Assembly (NCBI GenBank): GCA_013122435.1
Contig: WYDT01000002.1
Coordinates: 62,001-126,000, forward strand
Length of the DNA: 64,000 bases
Direction: 5' to 3'
From: Chloroflexi bacterium AL-N1
GTDB taxonomy: Bacteria; Chloroflexota; Chloroflexia; Chloroflexales; Roseiflexaceae
A program made the position numbers and the translations under genes. Within the stretch, counting starts at the first letter, position 1. Every line of letters begins with the position of its first letter. This document shows positions 56,494 to 64,000 of this stretch, piece by piece. The notes under the pieces are model-generated. The model ran no database searches and was not told where the DNA came from. It saw nothing but the letters and a program-made list of their open reading frames with translations.

Positions 56494-57195
56494 ATGCGTA
56501 TGCAAGACTCTCATTCGAATACTAACCAGAATACCGATGTCCAATCAATCATCAATCATTTGATGCAGGAACTGAATGCAACGACATGGCAACATCAATG
56601 TCAGTTACGTCGTATTGTCCAGCATCTTGGCCCAAATAATGCATTGATCATTCTTGATGAGACACGCACTAGAGTGCAGAAAAATGGATCGCATGCATCG
56701 GACAATGCTCAACAACATACGTTGAGCGCTGTGTATTTCGATCTCGTGAAACAACAAATGTCACCAATCATTCGCAGAGAGATCTTCTCTCGTCCCTATG
56801 GTCCACAACCTATTGATCTAGCTATCCCCACATTTGATTGGTCTGATCGCGGAGTCGTAATTGCAGAAATTGGCACTGATAAAGGAGTGGTGCAAACGGT
56901 GAAAATTACCCTCACTGGACGCCCCGGCAAACTTGTCGAGCGTGACAACTGTATCATCACGATTATGCAAGACACAGAGTCAACCGCAGTACCTGATGAA
57001 CTGCCAACCCCACCACCAAACCCGACACAGTATGGTGTGTATATGACCCGAAACCAATGGACAACTGTGGCCGAGGCACTTCGTGACCCCTCCAACATGT
57101 TGGTTGTTGAGGGATGGCCAACCTACGATGCACAACTCGGCGGTATAGCGGTATTTGCGCTTACGGTTACAGTTCAAACATCAATGACTGCGTAA
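56494..57195 (+). CDS. PHAX RNA-binding-like domain protein
   Basis: A 233-residue protein. Residues about 35-90 (QCQLRRIVQHLGPNNALIILDETRTRVQ and TLSAVYFDLVKQQMSP) match the pattern of bacterial proteins with the RNA-binding domain of the phosphorylated adaptor for RNA export. The usual Arg-rich RRRTPGG segment is replaced by QQHTLSA, so RNA contacts may be weaker. The second half (DWSDRGVVIAEIGTDKGVVQTVKITLTGRPGKLVERDNCIITIM) is a beta-rich domain of unknown role. Function in bacteria is not established. Confidence 0.6.
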   Translation: MRMQDSHSNTNQNTDVQSIINHLMQELNATTWQHQCQLRRIVQHLGPNNALIILDETRTRVQKNGSHASDNAQQHTLSAVYFDLVKQQMSPIIRREIFSRPYGPQPIDLAIPTFDWSDRGVVIAEIGTDKGVVQTVKITLTGRPGKLVERDNCIITIMQDTESTAVPDELPTPPPNPTQYGVYMTRNQWTTVAEALRDPSNMLVVEGWPTYDAQLGGIAVFALTVTVQTSMTA

Positions 57196-57229
57196 GATAT
57201 CCAAAATACTAGAGGAGAGAGGAGGTCGT

Positions 57230-57538
57230 ATGAGCCTGATGAGATGGTTAGATCGTATCATAGGGAGTGTTTTTCGGAGTATCTATTTTGGGTGTACGCT
57301 TGTTCTTGCTACGCTCTTGTTTATGATTGCTGGTGTTTGGCTCTATAATATTGTATCCGCACCCCAACACATTGCATTTCCTTTTATAACATTACAGTTG
57401 TTGTTTACCAGTTCCATAGATGGCACCTTTGAAATGTCTATTACTGGGAATTTTCTTGCGGCGCTCCTCTACCCAACGATCTTGTTTGCGCCTATCTGGC
57501 TCGCTGTTGAATGGTACATGCATCGACTACGATTGTGA
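57230..57538 (+). CDS. small membrane protein
   Basis: A 102-residue protein with two membrane segments (about 20-42 and 75-95). The start ATG is preceded by GAGAGGAGG, an excellent site. It follows the PHAX-like gene by 34 bases and precedes the TPR gene by 40, so the three are probably one transcription unit. No family is recognised. Confidence 0.65.
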   Translation: MSLMRWLDRIIGSVFRSIYFGCTLVLATLLFMIAGVWLYNIVSAPQHIAFPFITLQLLFTSSIDGTFEMSITGNFLAALLYPTILFAPIWLAVEWYMHRLRL

Positions 57539-57577
57539 CAGCAGACTGCAATGATAGAATATAAAAACTGGTTGTGT

Positions 57578-58060
57578 ATGGACGAAATCACCTTTCAGAA
57601 AGAACTTGCACAGGGAATACAATACCGCACGGATGGTCACCACGAACTGGCACGACACACATTTGATAGCCTGCTCATCGCCAGGCCTGATGACGCGCTG
57701 TTGCACTACCAGATGGCGTGGACCTGCGATGCAATGGGTGCAGAGCATGCTGCCGTTCCCTACTATGAGCGAGCCGTTGAGTTAGGTCTCACTGGCGCTG
57801 ATCTCCGTGGCGCATTGCTTGGCATGGGTAGCACCCACCGCACACTGGGGAACTACACGCAGGCAGCAGAAGTGCTGGAGCAGGGTCTTACCACGTTTGA
57901 AGACGGTCGTGAGTTTGCCGTTTTTCTGGCCATGGCATACTACAACCTTGGTAGGCATCAGGAGGCCATGCAGTTATTGTTGCAAACTATTGCAGACACA
58001 TCTGATAACGCTCAGGTTCAACGTTATCGCTGCGCCATTGAGTTCTATCTATGCCGATAA
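57578..58060 (+). CDS. tetratricopeptide repeat protein
   Basis: A 160-residue protein of about four TPR-like helical pairs (ARHTFDSLLIARPDDALLHYQMAWTCDAMG, AVPYYERAVELGLTG, YTQAAEVLEQGLTTF, MAYYNLGRHQEAMQLLLQTI). Such proteins act as protein-binding scaffolds in the cytoplasm. Neither candidate ATG (57551 or 57578) has a good binding site; the second matches the family start better. It closes the small three-gene plus-strand unit. Confidence 0.8.
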   Translation: MDEITFQKELAQGIQYRTDGHHELARHTFDSLLIARPDDALLHYQMAWTCDAMGAEHAAVPYYERAVELGLTGADLRGALLGMGSTHRTLGNYTQAAEVLEQGLTTFEDGREFAVFLAMAYYNLGRHQEAMQLLLQTIADTSDNAQVQRYRCAIEFYLCR

Positions 58061-58542
58061 GTTAGACCAGACGCGGGGCTGATCGTCTTCGATAAAATGC
58101 TGCTCTACGCATACGCCTTGTAATCCGCAGAGAACCTGACAAATCCGAAAACCCAAGAAAAGCATGCATAGAATAGAGTTGTAGGAACACTCCCACAAGT
58201 AGTTGGTGTGTTGAGGATGTATCTACCTGCTACCAGGGACTGGACAAAGTTCGTCTCCAGCATATAATAACCACAGCAATAATAGACTTGATATGTGTAT
58301 AAACTGACTTAGTGACTGCGGGAACCAATCAGGTGCACGTCCGCGTTTGCCCACTTGGTTGATGCTTGATATGATTCACTAACGAGAATCCGTGACAGTG
58401 TGACGGGATCTCAGACTGATGACCATTGGAATGGGGGGGCAGTTGCTTCAGAGGCTGCTTCCGGCTAAAATTAAAGGATGCAGACGAGCACTTTCTAATA
58501 TAAAGTGAAAGTTGTTGCGTGGTTCGCCACGCTGATTTACCG
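58061..58542. other. gene-free region at the composition boundary
   Basis: About 480 bases without a supported gene. Sequence to the left is moderate in G+C, while from about 58.55 kb onward it is clearly G+C-rich and third codon positions change. No integrase, tRNA or direct repeat was recognised at the boundary. Confidence 0.55.
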
Positions 58543-58746
58543 CTAAATGTACCAAATCGCTCTATCGATCTTTCGATCTCCCGCCTGCATCCACCAGGGC
58601 AGGCCGAACTGGAACGCCGCAGTGCCGATGCCAACGGTGGCCACGACTGCGACGAGAATGCCGAAGGTGATCCAGGGCGATCGCCGACGCCTACGGACGT
58701 GTTCGCCAGGTACGATTGCCACCTTCTTTTGCAGTTTGCCTGTCAT
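58543..58746 (-). CDS. small single-pass membrane protein
   Basis: A 67-residue protein with a basic cytoplasmic N-terminus (HVRRRRRSPW) and one membrane helix (about 27-47), ending in FQFGLPWWMQ and a charged tail. The ATG follows GGGGGAG at 7 bases, a strong site, so expression is likely. It lies 97 bases after the restored end of the SnoaL-like gene on the same strand. No family is recognised; size and charge resemble small membrane stress peptides. Confidence 0.6.
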   Translation of the reverse strand: MTGKLQKKVAIVPGEHVRRRRRSPWITFGILVAVVATVGIGTAAFQFGLPWWMQAGDRKIDRAIWYI

Positions 58747-58843
58747 TGTTTTCTCCCCCTGTCAAAGGTCGAGCGTTCCGAGCCCGAGGCCGCCATCAAC
58801 ATCGAGGATGGCCCCGTTGTCCACCCACGCTCGCCTCCGGGTT

Positions 58844-59198
58844 TTAATCGTTTGTGATGACGAACGCCCTTAATTCGATGATCTTGCCGCCGTGAAAGCG
58901 CCAGACGTCGCAGTACGCGGAACGAATCAATCGCCTTCCCATCCTTGTCTTTGACTGTTATATCGCCGACTGCGACGACAAAATCGCCCTCGGCGATCAG
59001 GTGAGCGACCGTATTCGTTGGTGGCTCCACATACTCCATTGCCATCCATTGGCGGACGGCTTCTTTCCCTTTGAGGGTCTGCTCGCCGACAAACGTCCAC
59101 TCCGTGTCGTCGGCACAATAGGCCAAGAATCCTTCGTAGTTACCTTCAGCGATGGCCGTGTTCGCTGCTTCCGACATCGCTTTATTGTTTTCAGGCAT
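58844..59198 (-). pseudogene. SnoaL-like (NTF2 fold) protein gene with frameshift
   Basis: The first part (AEGNYEGFLAYCADDTEWTFVGEQTLKG, HLIAEGDFVVAVGDITVKD) is a SnoaL-like NTF2-fold protein. Near 58905 the frame shifts by one base; the continuing frame reads AYCDVWRFHGGKIIELRAFVIT, the expected family C-terminus, ending at 58844. The unshifted frame runs on to 58743 with implausible Arg-rich sequence. The ATG follows AAGGAGG. Members are small ligand-binding proteins or isomerases. It is recently damaged, or the base is an error. Confidence 0.8.
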
Positions 59199-59253
59199 CT
59201 GTATTCCTCCTTTGTGATGGACGCTTTACCGAAGCAGTTCGCCGTCGCCGCGC

Positions 59254-59778
59254 TCAATGCGCGTACCCAACCCATTGGCCGGAGCTGTCGAACCGCGCAT
59301 AGCCGCCCGATCCATTCGGCAGCAGATAGCCGACCCAGCGATTGCCGACATCAAAGATCATCAGCATCTCGCCAACCGGAACCGCCGTGCCGGCGTGGGC
59401 GAGTATTTCACTGAATACCACCACAATGTCACCGTCCGTCGCGACGCCGAAGCCCGCAGGCGTACCATGCATTGTGAAGAAGAACAGTCCTGGGTACGCC
59501 CGATTGATAAGCGGATTGAGGGTTTCGTTGGCTAACGGGCTGATCGCTTCGTTTACGTGCGGATTGATCGAATCGTTGACCAGGTAATTGATTGCATCGT
59601 TCATCAGCGGGTTGATCGACTCGTGTACCAGCGGATTGATCGCATCGTTCATCAGCGGATTTCGCGCCTCGTTCACGAGTGGATTGAGTGAATCATTCAT
59701 GAGCGGGTTGAGCGCTTCGTTAACGAGCGGGTTAAGCGCGTCGTTGATGAGCGGATTTCGCTGTGAAGGAATGTACAT
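59254..59778 (-). CDS. octapeptide-repeat protein (NPLxNxAx repeats) with C-terminal beta domain
   Basis: A 174-residue protein in two parts. Residues 8-95 hold eleven consecutive eight-residue units of consensus N-P-L-x-N-(D/E)-(A/S)-(L/I), with D and E largely alternating between units, giving a sixteen-residue higher order. Residues 96-174 form a beta-rich domain (GLFFFTMHGTPAGFGVATDGD, GEMLMIFDVGNRWVGYLLP). There is no signal peptide. The ATG follows AAGGAGG at 5 bases, one of the best sites in the window. No family is recognised. The regular Asn-Pro-Leu spacing suggests a solenoid or an elongated binding surface. It sits between the SnoaL-like and hydrolase genes. Confidence 0.75.
   Translation of the reverse strand: MYIPSQRNPLINDALNPLVNEALNPLMNDSLNPLVNEARNPLMNDAINPLVHESINPLMNDAINYLVNDSINPHVNEAISPLANETLNPLINRAYPGLFFFTMHGTPAGFGVATDGDIVVVFSEILAHAGTAVPVGEMLMIFDVGNRWVGYLLPNGSGGYARFDSSGQWVGYAH
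59494..59757 (-). repeat. eleven tandem 24-base coding repeats
   Basis: The DNA encoding residues 8-95 of the protein above consists of eleven in-frame 24-base units. Copies differ mostly at third positions and at the variable residue, so the repeat is old enough to have drifted but has kept phase exactly. Confidence 0.9.
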
Positions 59779-59914
59779 TTCGGCCTCCTTGTGACGCCTA
59801 ATATCTGAGTTGACTGATGCCGGTGGGCCGTCTGTCCTGCACGACGCACTGGCACGGCCTGGATTGGTTCAGCCACGTGCTGCTCAACGGGCAACGTGCG
59901 TTTCCACGGTAACG

Positions 59915-62089
59915 CTACGGTGTCGGCACATCCGCGTTGGTCAGCGCAAGCGCCGCCGTCGGGATTTCCGTTGCAAACACGAGCGGTGTGTCGTCGGCGC
60001 AACCGGTGTCCGGCGCCACGGTTGGATCTTGCAAGAAGCGCTGTGTGATTGCCACGCCGCACGGACTGGTCGACGCGGGATCGTGGGACGACCCCAGCAG
60101 TTCCACCACCGTGCTGCGGCTCAACGTCTGTGCCGCTTCCTGGCCATAGCTTCCCGGCGTAATTGGGTCGAACTGGCCGGAGAGGATCAAGGTCGGAACG
60201 TCGCTGACCACTGGCTGGTTCTCGATCGCCGGCGACTGCGGAACGTTCCAGATCGCACACTGAGCTTTGGCAAAATCGTAGACCTCCTGCGTTTCAGCCC
60301 GCAGCTCGGGCAGAATCTGCCCTTGGGCGGCCCGAAAATCCTGTTCGGAGATAAAGGCTATCTCGTCACTGCAGTTGACCGAGTTTGACATCCCCTGGCT
60401 CACGCCTGCGCTAATGCCGAAGATGAAGGCAAAGGGAATCGTGAGCGCCGCGTACTGCCTGTTGGCTGCGCTATCGATCAGGGCCGGTGTGAAGGGCGCG
60501 ACCGGGGAAGTGAGGAGCATAAGGTAGACTGCCCTGGCAAAAACCTGTCCATCGATCCGCACCGGGGAGATTTGCTCCCCAACCAGCGGGCGAACCCGCA
60601 CGGTTATCGGCTCGGCGTCAAGTTGCGCCGCCGCCCTGGAAAAGGACTCACGGAGGTTAGGAAAGGCACCGTTGCACGCTGCATCAGTGGCGCAGGCGGT
60701 GAACATGGTTTCGAGCGCATCGTTGAAGGCCAGCGCACGCCCGCTCTGGAGATCAGCCTGGGGCGGTAGCACGGAGCTGAGCACCGCACTGCGCACCGTC
60801 TGGGGGTAATCACGCAGCACCGTCAGCGCCAGCCGCGTGCCGTAGGAGGCGCCGTACAGGTCGAGTTGCTCCGCGCCGAGCGCAAGGCGCAAATCATTGA
60901 CATCGGCGGCGTTCTCTGCCGTCGTATAGGCGGCTAGATCTTCGCCCTCGGCCACCAAGCGACTGTGGCAGGCAGCTACGGCATCGAGTGTGACCTGCCG
61001 GCCCGCCTGTGGGCTGGTCTTACCGTCGTCCGGCGTGGACTCGACGGTGTCCATTTCAGGGCAGGCGAGCGATGGCTGGGAAACGCCGGTGCCTCGCTGA
61101 TCGAGTAGCAGCAAGGTATGGTTCTCGCGGAGTTTGCTGCTGGGCGATTCGTCCGTGGTGAAGAGGGACAATCCGACATTGCCCGCCTGCCCAGGGCCAC
61201 CGGCCAGATAGACTACCGGTGTCGGACTGGGGTTGGGGCCGGTGGCCGGCAGCCGAACGACAGCCAATCGAATGGTCGGGCCGTCGGGTTGGCTGCGGTC
61301 GGCCAATACCACCAGGTCGCCACATTCAGCCTGAACGCCCTCCGGGATGGCCACCCGGCACGCGCCGGGCTCGAAGCGCGGCACGGTGGTTGGCGGCGCG
61401 TCGATTGCAATCGCCGGGTCGTTGAAGCCGGTGAAGGTCAGCAACGTCGACACCGTGGTCGCCGGATCGGTCGGGATGGTGAGCGTGACGAGTTGCTGGT
61501 ACACGCGCTGATCGGCCTGGCCAATCCAGAAATCGACTTTGTAGGACGCCCGATCAAGCTGCTCGCGCTCGCCGCTGTGCAGTTGCGTCGCGTCGCCGAC
61601 AAACGCCGCTGCGCGTCCGGGCCGCAGCCAGAGCTGGTAATGGGTTGTGGCTACGCCGTCCACGCTGACATCGCCGATCCGCTCCACGGCGTCGGCGGCC
61701 TCCCGCAGCGCGTCGAGTTGTGCGCCGCGGGTCGCCACGTAGGTCGGGCCGAGCGGCTGGTCGCTCACCCGCCGCCAGCCTGCGCCGTCGTTGCGACTCA
61801 GGCTTGGTCCGATACGGGTGAAGGTGGCGAGGTTGGAGCGCGAGGTCGCGCCGCTCCAAATGCTGACCCGATCCGGCGCAATTCGTGTGCCCTCGCCGTA
61901 GGCGGTCCAGGTCGCATCACCGCGCTGGATGGTACTGAGATAGGTGAAGCGGGCGGACGTGGTCGGCGCGAGCGTTGGCAGGCCATCGGCTGCTAGTGTG
62001 GGGCGGGTCGACTGCGGAGCCGGCAGTAGCAGCGCCGGCAGCACGAGTGCGAGCAAGGCGCGATATATGTATGATGCAAGTATGCTCAT
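59915..62089 (-). CDS. secreted TAP-like alpha/beta hydrolase (proline iminopeptidase type)
   Basis: A 724-residue exported protein. A signal peptide (about 1-34) precedes a 215-residue N-terminal domain of unknown role and an alpha/beta hydrolase of the TAP/tripeptidyl aminopeptidase type: VVYLAGGPGQAGN (oxyanion), LLLDQRGTGVSQPSL, the nucleophile in GASYGTRLAL, and the C-terminal TAP domain with LILSGQFDPITP (acid) and LLGSSHDP (His). It probably releases N-terminal residues from peptides outside the cell. The ATG at 62089 follows AGGAGG. The high G+C and neighbouring CPBP proteases suggest an acquired peptide-handling cluster. Confidence 0.87.
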   Translation of the reverse strand: MSILASYIYRALLALVLPALLLPAPQSTRPTLAADGLPTLAPTTSARFTYLSTIQRGDATWTAYGEGTRIAPDRVSIWSGATSRSNLATFTRIGPSLSRNDGAGWRRVSDQPLGPTYVATRGAQLDALREAADAVERIGDVSVDGVATTHYQLWLRPGRAAAFVGDATQLHSGEREQLDRASYKVDFWIGQADQRVYQQLVTLTIPTDPATTVSTLLTFTGFNDPAIAIDAPPTTVPRFEPGACRVAIPEGVQAECGDLVVLADRSQPDGPTIRLAVVRLPATGPNPSPTPVVYLAGGPGQAGNVGLSLFTTDESPSSKLRENHTLLLLDQRGTGVSQPSLACPEMDTVESTPDDGKTSPQAGRQVTLDAVAACHSRLVAEGEDLAAYTTAENAADVNDLRLALGAEQLDLYGASYGTRLALTVLRDYPQTVRSAVLSSVLPPQADLQSGRALAFNDALETMFTACATDAACNGAFPNLRESFSRAAAQLDAEPITVRVRPLVGEQISPVRIDGQVFARAVYLMLLTSPVAPFTPALIDSAANRQYAALTIPFAFIFGISAGVSQGMSNSVNCSDEIAFISEQDFRAAQGQILPELRAETQEVYDFAKAQCAIWNVPQSPAIENQPVVSDVPTLILSGQFDPITPGSYGQEAAQTLSRSTVVELLGSSHDPASTSPCGVAITQRFLQDPTVAPDTGCADDTPLVFATEIPTAALALTNADVPTP

Positions 62090-62109
62090 GGTCAATATTC
62101 CTCCTAGTT

Positions 62110-62125
62110 ACGTTAACAATACGAG
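62110..62125 (-). promoter_or_regulatory. shared upstream motif CTCGTATTGTYAACGT (copy 1)
   Basis: A 16-base motif, also present at 63060-63075 with one difference, lies 20 bases before the hydrolase start. TATTGT within it could serve as a -10 element, and the motif precedes a GGAGG site in both places. It may be a common promoter or operator of the cluster. Confidence 0.45.
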
Positions 62126-62146
62126 TAGCGGTCTTGCGAGACCAGG

Positions 62147-62245
62147 TCAGCTCATTCCGGCAAGCACCAACGCCGGAACGGTGGGCAGGTTGACGACGGC
62201 GTGGAGCGCTACCGCTTTTGCTGGGATCGCTGGACACGGAGTGTA
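62147..62245 (-). pseudogene. 3' remnant of a CPBP protease gene
   Basis: A short frame reads AVALHAVVNLPTVPALVLAGMS before its stop and closely matches the end of the CPBP gene at 63375 (VAHAVVNLPTVPALVLAGAA). DNA identity covers about 45 bases (62159-62203 with 63387-63432). The rest of the gene is missing. It shows that the cluster once held, or gained by duplication, another copy. Confidence 0.8.
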
Positions 62246-62250
62246 GCCGG

Positions 62251-63018
62251 CTATACCTCCCCGCCAAGCAGCCGGGCCAGGGCAAAGCCGACGTGAACGG
62301 TCATGTGGGCGAGTATGGCCGCTTCCAGGCTGCGGCGCCAGAACAGCCAGCCGGCCACGATGCCGAAGATACTATTCAGCAGCACCGTGCGTAACACGAA
62401 GGCCGGGGTGAGCGGGGCCAGGGCTGCCGCTGCGGGCAGGTGCCCCAGGCCAAAGAGCAACGCCGCACCGAGGATCGCCAGCCAGACGACGACGGTGGTC
62501 GGCTGGCCTACGCCACGTTGCCCGATGCGCCAGCCGACCCACGCGAAGAGGCTCATGACGCCCCAGCGCAGCAGCAACTCCTCAGCGATGCCACCGTAGA
62601 GCAGTCCGCTGATCAGCGTGGCGAGCCCGCTGCTGCTTGCCTGCACACTTGCCTGCACAGCGGCGAGAAACTCCTGCGGCATCAGCGGGCGCAAGGCAAG
62701 GTCCACGGCGAGCGGCGCCTCGCCGGCCAGGGCGGGCAGGACGTGCGGCCCGCCCACACCCCGCTCGGCAAGGTGGGAGCGCAAACCGAGGCGCGGAGCC
62801 AGAGCCGCGCCGAGGGCCGTCGCAACCGCGACCAGCACGGCGGTCTGGGCCAGCGCGACTGCGATCAGCGCAGGCGGTGAGAGCGGCAGGTTCGTTGGCA
62901 GGGTGGCGAGCTGTCGGCTGAGCACGGGCACAATGCCGGCCGTGCCGATGAGGCCAAGCCCGAACAGCGGTGTGAAGCGGCGCCAGAAGCCGTTGCGGGC
63001 TGGTTGTAGCGTTGTCAT
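62251..63018 (-). CDS. CPBP-family intramembrane metalloprotease
   Basis: A 255-residue protein with about seven membrane segments. The family motif GGIAEELLLRWGVMSLFAW carries the EE pair; the second motif (GLGHLP) and the third (FGIVAGWLFWRRSLEAAILAHMTVH, with a conserved His) are present. Bacterial members process prenylated or antimicrobial peptides or give immunity to them. The ATG at 63018 follows GGAGG; 17 extra codons upstream are less likely. It lies between the hydrolase and a second CPBP gene. Confidence 0.85.
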   Translation of the reverse strand: MTTLQPARNGFWRRFTPLFGLGLIGTAGIVPVLSRQLATLPTNLPLSPPALIAVALAQTAVLVAVATALGAALAPRLGLRSHLAERGVGGPHVLPALAGEAPLAVDLALRPLMPQEFLAAVQASVQASSSGLATLISGLLYGGIAEELLLRWGVMSLFAWVGWRIGQRGVGQPTTVVVWLAILGAALLFGLGHLPAAAALAPLTPAFVLRTVLLNSIFGIVAGWLFWRRSLEAAILAHMTVHVGFALARLLGGEV

Positions 63019-63059
63019 TGGTAATTCCTCCGATACAAAGAAACTGTGTATAACACGTG

Positions 63060-63075
63060 ACGTTGACAATACGAG
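63060..63075 (-). promoter_or_regulatory. shared upstream motif CTCGTATTGTYAACGT (copy 2)
   Basis: The motif lies 41 bases upstream of the CPBP gene start and differs from the copy at 62110-62125 at one position (C for T). Confidence 0.45.
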
Positions 63076-63115
63076 GACATGTCTGCAACCTCATGTGCGC
63101 CTCCGAAGCTGTGGA

Positions 63116-63306
63116 TCAGGCGCGGGGTCTTTTCAAGATGATGACGATCTCGATGGCCTGGCCCGAGCTGAAGCTCGGGGTGATTGTGCCTGCGTTTTCC
63201 CAGCCCTGCCGACCAAACTCGTTTAGTCCTGGTCGATCTGGTCGTAGTCGATGCCCTTCCAACCGAGCTGGTAGGTGAGGATCTTGTGCTCCCATCTTGC
63301 GTTTAT
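63116..63306 (-). pseudogene. DUF4177-like small protein gene, frameshifted, ATA at start position
   Basis: Joined across one shift near 63232, the product reads RWEHKILTYQLGWKGIDYDQID and then LNEFGRQGWENAGTIT, the pattern of DUF4177 proteins. AGGAG is followed 8 bases later by ATA where an ATG would be expected (63304-63306). Either two lesions have silenced the gene, or a rare ATA start is used and the shift is an error. The length of about 60 residues is normal for the family, whose function is unknown. Confidence 0.7.
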
Positions 63307-63374
63307 GCGACGGTCTCCTTTTTGTGGTTCCTGCATGTTCTGTCATCGAGCTTCTCCACGGTGTCGGCGAGCGG

Positions 63375-63998
63375 TCAGGCCGCCCCAGCAAGCACCAACG
63401 CCGGGACGGTGGGCAGGTTGACGACGGCGTGCGCGACGACACCAGGCCAAACCGAGCCGCTGCGCCGCAGCAATTCAGCGCCTACGAGGCCCATTACCAG
63501 AGCCGCTGGAAAGACGATGTTGATGCCGTGGGCGAGGGCGAAGATCAGGGTGCTGCCCACAATGCCAATGAGCGGGCCGTAGCGTAGCAGCGCGTTGGTA
63601 ATGACACCCCGGAAAAGTAACTCCTCGCCAAGGGGCGTAAGGAGACTGAGAAACAGCGTGGCCAGGATGAGGGATAACACCCCGCCGCTGCCACCGTCAC
63701 CGTACACCCCCTGGGGGCTGGTGCTGTCCCCAGTGATGAGGATCCAGACCTGGATCGCCAGCGCCTTGAGCACGAAGGCCACAACGCCTGCTCCGACCCC
63801 GATCAGCAGCCAGCGTCGGGTCGTCCGGCGCACGCCGAAGACGCTCCACGAGCGGATGCGTAGCAGCACGGCTGCCGCGAACCCGGCGATCCCGCCGACG
63901 CCTGCAAGCGCAGTTAAGATTAGCCCGAAGACGACGGGACCGAGGCCGAGCTGCCCGGCTATCAGCACGGTTGCGATGGTAACGGCGCCGAGGACGAC
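63375..63998 (-). CDS. CPBP-family intramembrane metalloprotease (5' end outside window)
   Basis: The frame is open to the right edge, so the first part is not seen. About 207 residues are visible, with five to six membrane segments. The motifs are LGEELLFRGVITNALLRYG (EE pair), IFALAHGINIVF (His) and VVAHAVVNLPTVPAL (third motif), all complete. It is the likely parent of the 3' remnant at 62147. With the other CPBP gene and the peptide hydrolase it may form a peptide-processing or immunity set. High G+C matches the cluster. Confidence 0.85.
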   Translation of the reverse strand, partial: VVLGAVTIATVLIAGQLGLGPVVFGLILTALAGVGGIAGFAAAVLLRIRSWSVFGVRRTTRRWLLIGVGAGVVAFVLKALAIQVWILITGDSTSPQGVYGDGGSGGVLSLILATLFLSLLTPLGEELLFRGVITNALLRYGPLIGIVGSTLIFALAHGINIVFPAALVMGLVGAELLRRSGSVWPGVVAHAVVNLPTVPALVLAGAA

Positions 63999-64000
63999 GA

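Noticed and set aside
61118..61996. A 292-codon plus-strand frame opposite the TAP-like hydrolase
   Set aside because: It is an antisense shadow in G+C-rich DNA with Arg/Gly-biased composition and no family motif.

Overview
The window looks like a chromosomal segment of a Chloroflexota bacterium, most likely a filamentous Chloroflexia member near Herpetosiphon. This is an inference from the gene mix (bacterial PHAX-type protein, TPM-domain and DUF3048 proteins, PAS-rich kinase, GCGG...CCGC repeat family) and from the moderate G+C of most of the window. No rRNA or tRNA gene or CRISPR array was seen, and no intact transposase.

Layout. 0-2 kb: end of a TetR regulator and a membrane-anchored hydrolase. 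2-6.3 kb: minus-strand operon of a Na,K-ATPase-like P-type pump and two TrkA-type NAD-binding proteins. 6.6-14.3 kb: minus-strand type I restriction-modification operon hsdM-hsdS-(OLD-like ATPase)-hsdR. 14.4-20.3 kb: accessory plus-strand segment with palindromic repeats, a DUF1932 reductase, a Tat-routed protein with a ten-cysteine halocin-like tail behind a strong promoter and a decamer-repeat hairpin, a small membrane protein, a radical SAM protein, a thioredoxin-VKOR fusion and a signal-less avidin. 20.3-22.9 kb: two decayed genes (halogenase-like flavoprotein, esterase). 23-33.8 kb: multi-PAS kinase with regulator, MerR and reductase, a transporter, a single-domain regulator, and solA with an ornithine cyclodeaminase gene broken by one stop codon. 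34-45 kb: flotillin pseudogene, membrane protein, ThDP enzyme, transporter, frameshifted DinB gene, DUF3048 lipoprotein, large coiled-coil TPM protein. 45-52.6 kb: regulators, a molybdopterin oxidoreductase, small orphan genes and remnants, an IS605-like hairpin trace. 52.8-58 kb: TetR, adenosine deaminase, prfA, rpsU, PHAX-like and TPR proteins.

From about 58.5 kb the DNA becomes clearly richer in G+C and carries a codirectional minus-strand set: small membrane protein, frameshifted SnoaL-like gene, an octapeptide-repeat protein (NPLxNxAx), a secreted TAP-like hydrolase, CPBP membrane proteases with a duplicated 3' remnant, and a broken DUF4177 gene. It looks acquired from a high-GC relative.

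Gene decay is common: at least seven genes carry frameshifts or in-frame stops, while housekeeping genes (prfA, rpsU, add) and the restriction operon are intact. Some frameshifts may be assembly errors (one lies in a G6 run), so raw reads matter. The most interesting part is 15.7-20.3 kb: a putative disulfide-rich secreted peptide, a disulfide-forming membrane enzyme and a cytoplasmic avidin in one stretch.
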